A DNA stretch of 20,198 bases, taken from IMG/VR virus record IMGVR_UViG_3300023180_000523, positions 1-20,198 of that record; one strand, given 5' to 3'. This document shows positions 15,186 through 19,929 of the stretch, one piece after another. The notes below the pieces were generated by a model. The model was not told the DNA's origin, ran no database searches, and was given only the letters and a program-made list of their open reading frames with translations. Every line of letters begins with the position of its first letter. Positions within the stretch are counted from its first letter, which is position 1. The DNA comes from a virus. Position numbers and translations under genes: made by a program.

Positions 15186-16598
15186 CTATACAACAGAAAG
15201 GTTGCGTCGAATCGGCTTAGTCCAATTACTGGCCATCGATGATCCCTTGATGACCGTGGCGGCCTCAGTTGCAAAAGTAAGACATACGGCGTCTGCGCGG
15301 TCAGGGCTCGCCATTCCCCGACGCCGCATCTCGTCCTTGCTTTCGATTTGAAGCTTGCCGCTGCTCGTAAACTTATACTTAACAGCGACCAGCTCGGCCA
15401 GCAACAGATCGTCCTTTGGCAGACTCACGTCGCGCGCCTCGAGCCAGGCTTTCAGCTTGAACCAAAGCTCAGCTCGAAGGTTCGTATAAGTGGTCCTGAG
15501 CGCCGGGCTTTCAGCCGTGTTAATGCCCACGGCCGGCAGGCCCAGCTCGCGCAGGCGATCGCACACGCCACCACCAACGCCTATCGAGTCCACACAAATC
15601 TGCATCGGCTCTTGCCTCGGCTGACAGCTCTCGTATTCGGCCACCACGGCGCCTGTGAGCTGCATTAAGTCGAGCCCCCGCCAAGTCTCCATTGCTAAAA
15701 TCTTTCGCCCCTGGCGCTTGCAGAGCACGCTGCTGGCGCTCCCGAATCGCGCAACGTCCAGCCCCCAGATAATCGCCTCTTCATCGCTGATCTCAATATC
15801 ACGCACCTGCGCGCTTTCGACCAGCTCTAGCGGGATGACCGTGTCATCGTCGCGGGCCGGGAACTCTCCGAGCACGCGAACGCGAAACGCGTTGCTCTCC
15901 TCCCCATACCTCACCTTCATCTCTTCGATGTACTGCTCGCTCACCATCGGCGAGTCAGCGCAGCTCACCTTGCGCGTCCACCACTCGCCGGCTTGCGTGT
16001 GGTGCGTGTCGAAGAAAAACCCGCTCGATCGAGTTGGGTTGCCGAGCAGAATCGTGCAGGCGTTCTCGCCGGACATCGACCCGGCTGCGGCCTCAAACAC
16101 TTGCTCAGGGATACCAGACGCCTCGTCACAAATGAGCAACACGTTATCAGCATGCACGCCCTGCAGCGCTTCTGGCGTCTCGGCACGGCTAGTTCGAGCG
16201 CTGATAAAGCATTCGCTCGGCGCCGATTTGTGCGCGATACGATCGGTCTTCACCTCGAGGATGTCCTTAAGCGCAATCGGCAGCTCATTAATCCAGCGCT
16301 TTAGCTCCGCGAACAGCGCGTCAAAAAGCTGCGCGCTGGTCGGCGCCGTCACAACGATCTTCACCGGGTATCGAGTGATGAGATACCAAAGCATCGTCCA
16401 GGCAGCGGCCGTGGATTTGCCCACGCCATGCCCCGATCGAATAGAAATCTTACGCTCGCCATCCTGAACGGCCTGCAGCAATTCTGCCTGCCATGGCTGC
16501 ACTTTGATCTTGAGCACATGCTCGACAAACGCCACCGGGTCGTGTCGGTAGCGCTTCAGGAAATCGATATAAGGATTAGGGGGCAGTGCTTTGGGCAT
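15186..16598 (-). CDS. terL: Terminase large subunit (DNA-packaging ATPase and nuclease)
   Basis: A 470-residue packaging motor. The ATPase half has Walker A SGHGVGKST at 55-63 (K61) and Walker B LLICDEA at 154-160 (D158, E159), with the coupling segment TILLGNPTRSSG at 182-193. The nuclease half is RNase H-like: GLDVARFG (D281), CVDSIGVGGG (D337) and SPDRADAVCL (D433 or D436) give the metal-binding acids. Length and motif order are complete. It translocates DNA through the portal and cuts concatemers with the small subunit. The start overlaps the recombinase gene by 23 bases and has only a weak ribosome-binding site, so translation is probably coupled. The small subunit gene lies unusually far upstream (18309-18749). 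Confidence 0.96.
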   Translation of the reverse strand: MPKALPPNPYIDFLKRYRHDPVAFVEHVLKIKVQPWQAELLQAVQDGERKISIRSGHGVGKSTAAAWTMLWYLITRYPVKIVVTAPTSAQLFDALFAELKRWINELPIALKDILEVKTDRIAHKSAPSECFISARTSRAETPEALQGVHADNVLLICDEASGIPEQVFEAAAGSMSGENACTILLGNPTRSSGFFFDTHHTQAGEWWTRKVSCADSPMVSEQYIEEMKVRYGEESNAFRVRVLGEFPARDDDTVIPLELVESAQVRDIEISDEEAIIWGLDVARFGSASSVLCKRQGRKILAMETWRGLDLMQLTGAVVAEYESCQPRQEPMQICVDSIGVGGGVCDRLRELGLPAVGINTAESPALRTTYTNLRAELWFKLKAWLEARDVSLPKDDLLLAELVAVKYKFTSSGKLQIESKDEMRRRGMASPDRADAVCLTFATEAATVIKGSSMASNWTKPIRRNLSVV

Positions 16599-17250
16599 CG
16601 AGTGCTCGCTTAACTTTCATGTGGGAGGTGGGGAGCTTGTATTTCGCGGAGACAAGTTGCGCGATGTCGCGATAGCTTTTCCCCTCGTCTCGAAGCACGC
16701 GCATCATGCCGATCGCTTCGCGCCGGAAAGGCAGCTCGACTACCTTGCTCTCTTTGCCCTCGCCCTCAACCTTGCAGCCCCAGGGCGCTTCGCCGCCGAT
16801 AAACCCGCCCCGCTCGCGCTTCGCGCGCCGGCCGCGCATCGTGCGCTCCTTGATCACGCGCCGCTCGTGGCCGGCGAACGCCGCCATGATCTCGAGCATG
16901 AGGCGCGCAGTCAGGTTGCCATCATCGGTCACGTCGCCATGGCCGTTCAAGAACAAACGCACGCCGCGCGCCTTGAGGTCGTGAATCGTGTTCAGGCAGT
17001 CGCGCGCGTCGCGGCTGAATCGATCGAGGGCGCTGCAGATAATGATGTCGCCCGGCTGAATATCGAGAGTCGCGACAGCCGGCCTGGCGAAGAACGGCAC
17101 GCTGCCGCTCACGCCGGGGTCTTGCAAGAACGTGATGTCCGTGGGGAGTTGGTTCGCGAGAGCCACGCCCTGGATCATCGATTGTTGCGTTGCGAGGGAC
17201 GTGCCCTCGGCTTGCTCTTCTGTGCTTACGCGGGTGTATCCGTAGATCAT
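16576..17250 (-). CDS. Small serine recombinase (resolvase/invertase family)
   Basis: A 224-residue protein with an intact catalytic domain. The N-terminus MIYGYTRVSTEEQAEGTSLA gives the nucleophile S9 and R7, and ICSALDRFSRDARD gives R77 and R80 of the active site. ERRVIKERTMRGRRAKRERG is the long E-helix region (129-148). Residues 150-160 (FIGGEAPWGCK) resemble the start of a recombinase domain, and the last 60 residues hold a helix-turn-helix-like part (KSYRDIAQLVSAKYKLPTSH). It is much shorter than large serine integrases and lacks their zinc/coiled-coil region, so resolution or inversion is more likely than classic integration. A good ribosome-binding site (GGAGG) precedes the ATG. The stop lies inside the terminase gene. 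Confidence 0.9.
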   Translation of the reverse strand: MIYGYTRVSTEEQAEGTSLATQQSMIQGVALANQLPTDITFLQDPGVSGSVPFFARPAVATLDIQPGDIIICSALDRFSRDARDCLNTIHDLKARGVRLFLNGHGDVTDDGNLTARLMLEIMAAFAGHERRVIKERTMRGRRAKRERGGFIGGEAPWGCKVEGEGKESKVVELPFRREAIGMMRVLRDEGKSYRDIAQLVSAKYKLPTSHMKVKRALDAQSTAP

Positions 17251-17263
17251 GCTGTCTCCTCCG

Positions 17264-17277
17264 GCCGCTTACGCGGC
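17264..17277. other. Short hairpin over a stop codon, between the coiled-coil gene and recombinase
   Basis: GCCGC and GCGGC flank a TTAC loop, a perfect five-pair stem. The TAA stop of the upstream gene lies in the loop, and the recombinase ribosome-binding site follows within a few bases. No T-run follows, so this is not a terminator. It could tune translation of the recombinase. It is short enough to be chance. Confidence 0.3.
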
Positions 17278-17424
17278 TTCTCCGTTTTGCTTAGCAAGTT
17301 GTTTCTCTAGCTCATCAATTCGCGCTTGCATCGCTTCCGTCCTTCGCCGAAAAATTATCTTTTGATCTGCTAAAGCCTCTAACAGCATTTCAATCTCGAC
17401 CTCAAAATCTTTATTCGTTTTCAT
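17269..17424 (-). CDS. Small coiled-coil protein upstream of the recombinase (51 aa)
   Basis: The protein starts MKTNKDFEVEIEMLLEALAD and continues with a charged heptad helix (RTEAMQARIDELEKQLAKQN). No DNA-binding motif is certain. The frame is open to 17478, but the ATG at 17424 has AGGAG at good spacing, so I take the shorter form. It is the first minus-strand gene left of the divergent control region and is followed 18 bases later by the recombinase, so it is probably in one operon with recombinase and terminase. It could be a small regulator or recombinase partner, but I do not recognise it. Confidence 0.68.
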   Translation of the reverse strand: MKTNKDFEVEIEMLLEALADQKIIFRRRTEAMQARIDELEKQLAKQNGEAA

Positions 17425-17446
17425 CTCTCGCTCCTTGTATTTGTCG

Positions 17447-17462
17447 GTTACCTTTATGTAAC
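17447..17462. promoter_or_regulatory. Operator-like inverted repeat 1 (GTTAC-N6-GTAAC)
   Basis: GTTAC and GTAAC flank six bases, a perfect five-pair inverted repeat in the 137-bp gap between divergent genes (17424 leftward, 17562 rightward). It is 22 bases upstream of the coiled-coil gene start, where a bound dimer could block transcription. A second copy of the same geometry lies at 17484. No regulator has been assigned. Confidence 0.45.
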
Positions 17463-17483
17463 GGAGACATCGTATCAAAGAAT

Positions 17484-17499
17484 GTTACATATGTGTACC
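17484..17499. promoter_or_regulatory. Operator-like inverted repeat 2 (GTTAC-N6-GTACC)
   Basis: GTTAC and GTACC flank ATATGT, with the same half-site and spacing as the repeat at 17447, centre to centre 37 bp. The inner ACATATGT is itself palindromic. It lies five bases before the TTGACA of the plus-strand promoter candidate, so a protein bound here could control the plus-strand cassette. Confidence 0.42.
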
Positions 17500-17504
17500 A
17501 TTTG

Positions 17505-17532
17505 TTGACATTATTTTTATTTTTTTTATCGA
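17505..17532 (+). promoter_or_regulatory. Candidate sigma70-type promoter for the plus-strand cassette
   Basis: TTGACA at 17505-17510 is a perfect -35 box. After 16 bases, TATCGA (17527-17532) is a moderate -10 match, with a T-rich spacer. A start near 17540 would leave a short leader before the ribosome-binding site GGAGG at 17550-17554. The weak -10 and nearby inverted repeats suggest regulated use. Confidence 0.5.
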
Positions 17533-17561
17533 TTAATCTAGGGGGCTTTGGAGGCCTAGAT

Positions 17562-17702
17562 ATGCAGAAATACGGACACAAGCCGCCGGTCAAGCCGCTT
17601 CAGCGGCCCTTACACTCCGGCAGCAATCAAGCAAACAAACACGCATCGATGGTGGGCGGTGTTCGAGTTGGATCGCCCAAGCCCTCGTTCCCGCCCAAGT
17701 AA
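17562..17702 (+). CDS. Small basic proline-rich protein, first gene of the plus-strand cassette (46 aa)
   Basis: The sequence begins MQKYGHKPPVKPLQRPLHSG and ends GSPKPSFPPK, rich in Pro, Lys, Gly and His, with no membrane helix and probably little fold of its own. The frame is open from 17493, but the ATG at 17562 has an excellent ribosome-binding site (GGAGG, seven bases upstream) and sits downstream of the promoter candidate. Its TAA overlaps the ATG of the next gene (TAATG). I do not recognise the family. It is one of only two genes on the plus strand. Confidence 0.6.
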   Translation: MQKYGHKPPVKPLQRPLHSGSNQANKHASMVGGVRVGSPKPSFPPK

Positions 17703-17956
17703 TGGCCGAACCAAGGAAAGGCAAAGCCCGCGTCAAGGTGACGGCGTCCGGCAAGCGGGTGTCGTATGGCCAGGCGGGGCGCGCCAGGGACGGCGGGCCG
17801 CGCGTGCGGCCGGGTACGTCAAAAGGCGACAGCTACTGCGCGCGGAGCGCTGGGCAGATGAAGCAGCACAAAAAAGCGGCGGCCAACCCGAATTCGCCTT
17901 TGCGGCTATCGAGGGCTCGCTGGAAATGCAGCGGCACTAAATCGAAAAAAAATTAA
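17702..17956 (+). CDS. Small conserved phage protein with KGDSYCARS motif (84 aa)
   Basis: A basic protein. VKVTASGKRVSYGQAGRARD is followed by GGPRVRPGTSKGDSYCARSA (C46), then a His/Lys-rich part and NSPLRLSRARWKCSG (C76). I recognise this order as a small family widespread in aquatic phages (possibly DUF6321-like), with two conserved Cys and no established function. The high positive charge suggests nucleic-acid contact. The ATG overlaps the TAA of the upstream gene. A stem-loop starts at the base after its stop and a strong terminator follows, so the two genes form a complete plus-strand unit inserted between terminase genes. Confidence 0.8.
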   Translation: MAEPRKGKARVKVTASGKRVSYGQAGRARDGGPRVRPGTSKGDSYCARSAGQMKQHKKAAANPNSPLRLSRARWKCSGTKSKKN

Positions 17957-17990
17957 GCTGGCGAACCCCTCTCTCCTCCCCTACGCCAGC
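17957..17990 (+). other. Stem-loop with pyrimidine loop, directly after the plus-strand gene stop
   Basis: GCTGGCG (17957-17963) pairs with CGCCAGC (17984-17990) around a 20-base loop that is almost all C and T. The stem begins at the first base after the TAA stop and ends where the terminator hairpin begins, giving two adjacent hairpins in the transcript end. The loop contains CTCCTCCCC, complementary to Shine-Dalgarno-type sequences, so a pairing role is conceivable. Confidence 0.55.
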
Positions 17991-18018
17991 AGGCCCGCGC
18001 AAGCGGGCCTTTTTTTTT
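17991..18018 (+). terminator. Intrinsic terminator of the plus-strand cassette
   Basis: AGGCCCGC (17991-17998) pairs perfectly with GCGGGCCT (18003-18010) over a GCAA tetraloop, followed by an unbroken run of nine T (18010-18018). This is a textbook rho-independent terminator for plus-strand transcription. The opposite strand lacks a T-run, so it does not work for the terminase direction. A second T-run follows at 18032-18040. Confidence 0.9.
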
Positions 18019-18107
18019 GGGCGGTGCAAAATTTTTTTTTGGTGCGTGCGGGTCTAACCCCTACTCCCCCTCCCCCGGCTCGAGCGAAGGGGGGGGGCGC
18101 GCGGCGC

Positions 18108-18121
18108 CTGGCTCGAGCCAG
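18108..18121. repeat. 14-bp perfect palindrome CTGGCTCGAGCCAG
   Basis: The palindrome is fully self-complementary. A partial second copy of its core (CGGCTCGAGCG) lies 32 bases to the left. It lies in non-coding DNA about 0.9 kb from the serine recombinase gene, so it is a conceivable crossover or operator site. No evidence links it to either. Confidence 0.4.
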
Positions 18122-18285
18122 AAATCCTCCGGCAGCGTTTACACCGGCCCTTCAAACGTAGGTCGTTGTTTTATAACGCTTTTATATGTAACGCCCTGTT
18201 AACGCTGTGATTTACACCAGTTCAGGCCGCGCCGTTACGCAAGATTATGTTAAATAATTGAGTCCCGCGCGCGTGAATTCCGGGT

Positions 18286-18306
18286 CTCTCTCGGTGCGCG
18301 AGAGAG
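18286..18306 (-). other. Perfect hairpin just downstream of the small terminase gene
   Basis: CTCTCTCG and CGAGAGAG flank a five-base loop, two bases past the stop codon of the minus-strand small terminase gene. No T-run follows on the minus strand, so it is not a standard intrinsic terminator. It may protect the mRNA end or slow transcription. Confidence 0.45.
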
Positions 18307-18308
18307 CG

Positions 18309-18749
18309 TCACTGATCGCTCACAATCGAGTCTTCAGGCTGGATCAATTCACGCAATGCGACCAGGTGTTGGTCTTGGATATTGATGCTGAGCAATGGAT
18401 CTCGCCGCTCTCCCCAGTTGTCGGGATTCGCTCTCGCCGCTAGCCATTTGCGGGTATCGATCCTGAGCTTTCGGACCTGCGCATCGTGAGCATCGATTGC
18501 TCCGTCTGCGATCTCTAGCGTCTCCTCTGCTAGCGTGTCAGCCCATCGCCTTCGAGCCTCGTAATACTTCTCCTCTCGCCCCTCAACAGACCTCAGCCAT
18601 TTGTAGAATACTCGCTTACTTACGCCGATCTTCTTGACCAAGGCAGTCATGGTCATGCCGCCAGCGAGCTGATCGAACAAATCCTCTCCACCCTGCTCGT
18701 CGATCTTTCTCATTGCCGCCCGCATGATTGGCCTACCGCTCATATCCAT
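18309..18749 (-). CDS. terS: Terminase small subunit
   Basis: A 146-residue protein with an N-terminal helix-turn-helix (T33 to L52, including ALVKKIGVSKRVFYKWL) that would bind the packaging start site. A helical oligomerisation region follows (ARRRWADTLAEETLEIADGA, 66-85) and then VRKLRIDTRKWLAARANPDN (92-111), characteristic of small terminase subunits of many podoviruses and siphoviruses. The last 35 residues probably contact the large subunit. It overlaps the zinc-ribbon gene by 17 bases. Two starts are possible: ATG at 18749, with GGGAG only three bases away, and ATG at 18743, with better spacing. It is separated from the large subunit by 1.7 kb, including oppositely oriented genes. Confidence 0.86.
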   Translation of the reverse strand: MDMSGRPIMRAAMRKIDEQGGEDLFDQLAGGMTMTALVKKIGVSKRVFYKWLRSVEGREEKYYEARRRWADTLAEETLEIADGAIDAHDAQVRKLRIDTRKWLAARANPDNWGERRDPLLSINIQDQHLVALRELIQPEDSIVSDQ

Positions 18750-19050
18750 CCACTCCCATTTCTCTCAGCACATCTGACACCGCTTCCAGGTCGTCGATGA
18801 CGTAGAACTCGTCGTCGTACTCGCGGTCCCTGAGCGGCTCTGCAGCCCTTCTCAGGTCGCGCACAGTCTTTGCTGGCTTTGCTGTCGATTTAATCTGTCT
18901 CTGCTGTTCACCTTTACGTTTCACATGTAACATCTCAAGCGTGTTAAACGTGTGATCACACACTTTACAGCGCCTATCCCTTAAAACGCTCTCAGAACGT
19001 CTCTGAGTGTGCGTTACCTCTGACCTACCCTGGCATATTGGACAGTTCAT
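18733..19050 (-). CDS. NrdR-like zinc-ribbon protein (105 aa)
   Basis: The N-terminus MNCPICQGRS (C3, C6), then RRSESVLRDRRCKVCDHTFN (C28, C31) and TLE, is the four-Cys zinc ribbon of the NrdR type, which binds DNA. The NrdR ATP-cone is absent. Instead there is a basic linker (KRKGEQQRQIKSTAKPAK) and an acidic C-terminus (DREYDDEFYVIDDLEAVSDV). It is probably a phage transcription regulator or DNA-binding accessory, not a true NrdR. A GTG at 19062 overlaps the upstream stop (GTGA), but ATG 19050 has GAGG six bases away and matches the usual MxCP start. The end overlaps the small terminase gene. Confidence 0.75.
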   Translation of the reverse strand: MNCPICQGRSEVTHTQRRSESVLRDRRCKVCDHTFNTLEMLHVKRKGEQQRQIKSTAKPAKTVRDLRRAAEPLRDREYDDEFYVIDDLEAVSDVLREMGVDGYER

Positions 19051-19058
19051 AAAACGCC

Positions 19059-19400
19059 TCACACGGCCTCTACGCGCGTCTCAGCGCACGTATTGGTCAA
19101 ATACCGTCTCACTTGCTCCGCTGCGAGCCCGTTCTTCACCATATCGGACGTATAGCGCAGAACCGCATACCCGTACTCGACGGCAAGATTGTACTTCTCG
19201 CAGTCCTTGCGAAAGCCGCTGCCGCGCGTATGCCTGCCGCCCGACCACGTCCCGCCCTCGACTTCGCACACCAGCCCGGCCTGCGGGATAACGAAATCGA
19301 ATCTGAACCTCCGGCCCGGCACCAGCATCTGCTCACGCTCGTACGTTATTCCGTACGCATCGAGCTGCGCAGCGAACAGCTCCTCGAGCGCGCTAGCCAC
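19059..19400 (-). CDS. PD-(D/E)XK endonuclease (VRR-NUC/DUF559-like), phage type
   Basis: A 113-residue protein with a compact nuclease core. FRFDFVIP holds D35, CEVEGG holds E46 and E48, then TWSGGRHTRG (51-60), GFRKDCEKYN and YGYAVLRYTSDMV. This 'D...ExE-GG-W-GRH-RG-G...D-EK-N...VLR' pattern is common in phage endonucleases of the PD-(D/E)XK fold, related to Vsr- and DUF559-type enzymes. Possible jobs are branch resolution during replication or packaging, or degradation of host DNA. The frame is open to a TTG at 19412. I chose the GTG at 19400 because GGAGG lies five bases upstream. It overlaps the acidic protein gene by eight bases. Confidence 0.8.
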   Translation of the reverse strand: MASALEELFAAQLDAYGITYEREQMLVPGRRFRFDFVIPQAGLVCEVEGGTWSGGRHTRGSGFRKDCEKYNLAVEYGYAVLRYTSDMVKNGLAAEQVRRYLTNTCAETRVEAV

Positions 19401-19584
19401 GCTTGCCTCCAAACGCGAACCGCTTCACCTCCAAGCTCGCCGGCTCGTCGCCCCCGGCTTCGCCGGGCTCCTCGTCCGGCTCGCCGTCATCATCGATCTC
19501 GTACACATACTCCTCGTTATCGAGTTTGACGGTGAGCGTCATGCCCGCCTCAAAATCCGTAACCTCAATCTTCACTGTTGCCAT
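19393..19584 (-). CDS. Small acidic protein, first minus-strand gene after the repeat region (63 aa)
   Basis: The sequence begins MATVKIEVTDFEAGMTLTVK, a beta-strand-like segment. An Asp/Glu-rich middle follows (YEIDDDGEPDEEPGEAGGDE), with a short basic end (EVKRFAFGGKRG). Strong acidity is typical of DNA-mimic or inhibitor proteins, but nothing else supports such a role and I do not recognise the family. AGGAGG lies five bases before the ATG, an excellent ribosome-binding site. As the first gene downstream of the repeat-rich block, it is probably transcribed from a promoter there. Confidence 0.68.
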   Translation of the reverse strand: MATVKIEVTDFEAGMTLTVKLDNEEYVYEIDDDGEPDEEPGEAGGDEPASLEVKRFAFGGKRG

Positions 19585-19694
19585 CGCGCCCTCCTGGCCG
19601 ACTTTGCGCAGATCCTAACCCCCCGCCATCGAGTTGCGAAATTCTGCTTCGCGAGCGGCTGCGCCGCCGCCAACCAATAGATATAAATGAACTC

Positions 19695-19712
19695 GGCGCA
19701 CGTAAGTGCGCC
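19695..19712. other. Perfect hairpin GGCGCAC-GTAA-GTGCGCC
   Basis: Seven base pairs close a four-base GTAA loop. It stands beside the AT-rich tract in non-coding DNA and upstream of the first minus-strand gene. No T-run follows on the minus strand. On the plus strand an AT-rich run follows but not a T-run, so a terminator role is weak. A DNA cruciform or origin element fits better. Confidence 0.55.
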
Positions 19713-19735
19713 AGTTATATATTTATATATATAGG
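19713..19735. promoter_or_regulatory. AT-rich tract, candidate melting region or promoter core
   Basis: About 22 bases of nearly pure A/T (mainly alternating TA) lie between the hairpin and the TGACGCA cluster, in a genome region that is otherwise mixed. It contains several TATA-type -10 look-alikes on the minus strand, but no -35 box at convincing spacing. It could be the unwinding element of an origin. Confidence 0.4.
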
Positions 19736-19759
19736 GCAACTGACGCACTGACGCAGATT

Positions 19760-19776
19760 GCGTAAGCCATTGATTT
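19760..19776 (+). repeat. 17-bp direct repeat GCGTAAGCCATTGATTT, copy 1
   Basis: Exact match to 19843-19859, 83 bp away. With one mismatch the match extends five further bases. It carries a reversed TTACGC word at its left end. Confidence 0.85.
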
Positions 19777-19842
19777 AATTGAACAAATCGACAGCAAAAA
19801 CAGACTGACGCAAAAACAAACTTACGCAACTGACGCAAAATC

Positions 19843-19859
19843 GCGTAAGCCATTGATTT
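19843..19859 (+). repeat. 17-bp direct repeat GCGTAAGCCATTGATTT, copy 2
   Basis: Second exact copy of 19760-19776, also preceded by TGACGCA-type words, so the block looks like a duplicated larger unit. Confidence 0.85.
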
Positions 19860-19864
19860 TATTG

Positions 19865-19888
19865 GTTGCGTAAGTTGTTTTGGGTAAC
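19865..19888 (-). promoter_or_regulatory. Second copy of the shared 24-bp element
   Basis: It shares the first 11 bases (GTTGCGTAAGT) and 18 of 24 positions with 15157-15180, in the same orientation relative to the minus-strand genes. Lying within the iteron cluster, it may be a promoter or binding site used at both places. No function is proven. Confidence 0.4.
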
Positions 19889-19929
19889 TGACGCACAACT
19901 GACGCACTGACGCACAGAACTGGTCAAAA

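Larger units (their letters stand above)
18019..18308. other. Non-coding stretch between convergent units, structured and GC-skewed
   Basis: No convincing gene is present. From the left it holds a second nine-T run (18032-18040), C-tracts (18066-18076) followed by a nine-G run (18089-18097), a 14-bp palindrome (18108-18121), two TTTACACC direct repeats near 18139 and 18211, and an AT-rich part (about 18160-18260) with three TAACGC words and one TTACGC. A hairpin lies beside the small terminase stop. It may carry recombination or regulatory sites, but no function can be shown. Confidence 0.6.
19741..19914. repeat. Iteron-like cluster of TGACGCA / TTACGCA words
   Basis: TGACGCA starts at 19741, 19749, 19806, 19831, 19889, 19900 and 19908, all on the plus strand. 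The variant TTACGCA occurs at 19822 on the plus strand and as TTGCGTAA at 19758 and 19866 on the minus strand, with a TTACGCG variant at 19842. Two more TGACGCA words lie inside the HNH gene (19994 plus, 20114 minus). Such density is far above chance for a 7-base word. Confidence 0.8.
19585..19929. other. Repeat-rich non-coding block, putative replication origin or packaging/control site
   Basis: This 345-bp block separates the HNH gene from the acidic protein gene and has no convincing ORF. From right to left it contains clustered TGACGCA and TTACGCA words (19741-19914), a 17-bp exact direct repeat, an AT-rich tract (19713-19735) and a perfect hairpin (19695-19712). Iterons beside an easily melted tract and a hairpin are the usual layout of an initiator-dependent origin. 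A small-terminase binding site or complex promoter is the alternative. The function is inferred. Confidence 0.5.

Noticed and set aside
15655-16467. Long plus-strand ORF opposite the large terminase
   Set aside because: It is antisense to a gene with complete Walker and nuclease motifs, Ser/Arg-rich, with no recognisable domain or ribosome-binding site.
16591-17310. Plus-strand ORF of 239 codons opposite the recombinase
   Set aside because: It is a shadow of the GC-rich serine recombinase, whose catalytic motifs are intact. The product is His/Ala/Arg-rich without family features.
17493-17561. Hydrophobic N-terminal extension (MYHLLTLFLFFLSINLGG) of the first plus-strand cassette protein, looking like a signal peptide
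   Set aside because: It is translated from the T-rich promoter spacer. The downstream ATG has a strong GGAGG at correct spacing, so the longer start is unlikely.
18950-18961. Perfect palindrome GTGTGATCACAC, operator-like
   Set aside because: It lies inside the zinc-ribbon gene and encodes the conserved Cys-x2-Cys knuckle (VCDH), so codon choice explains it.
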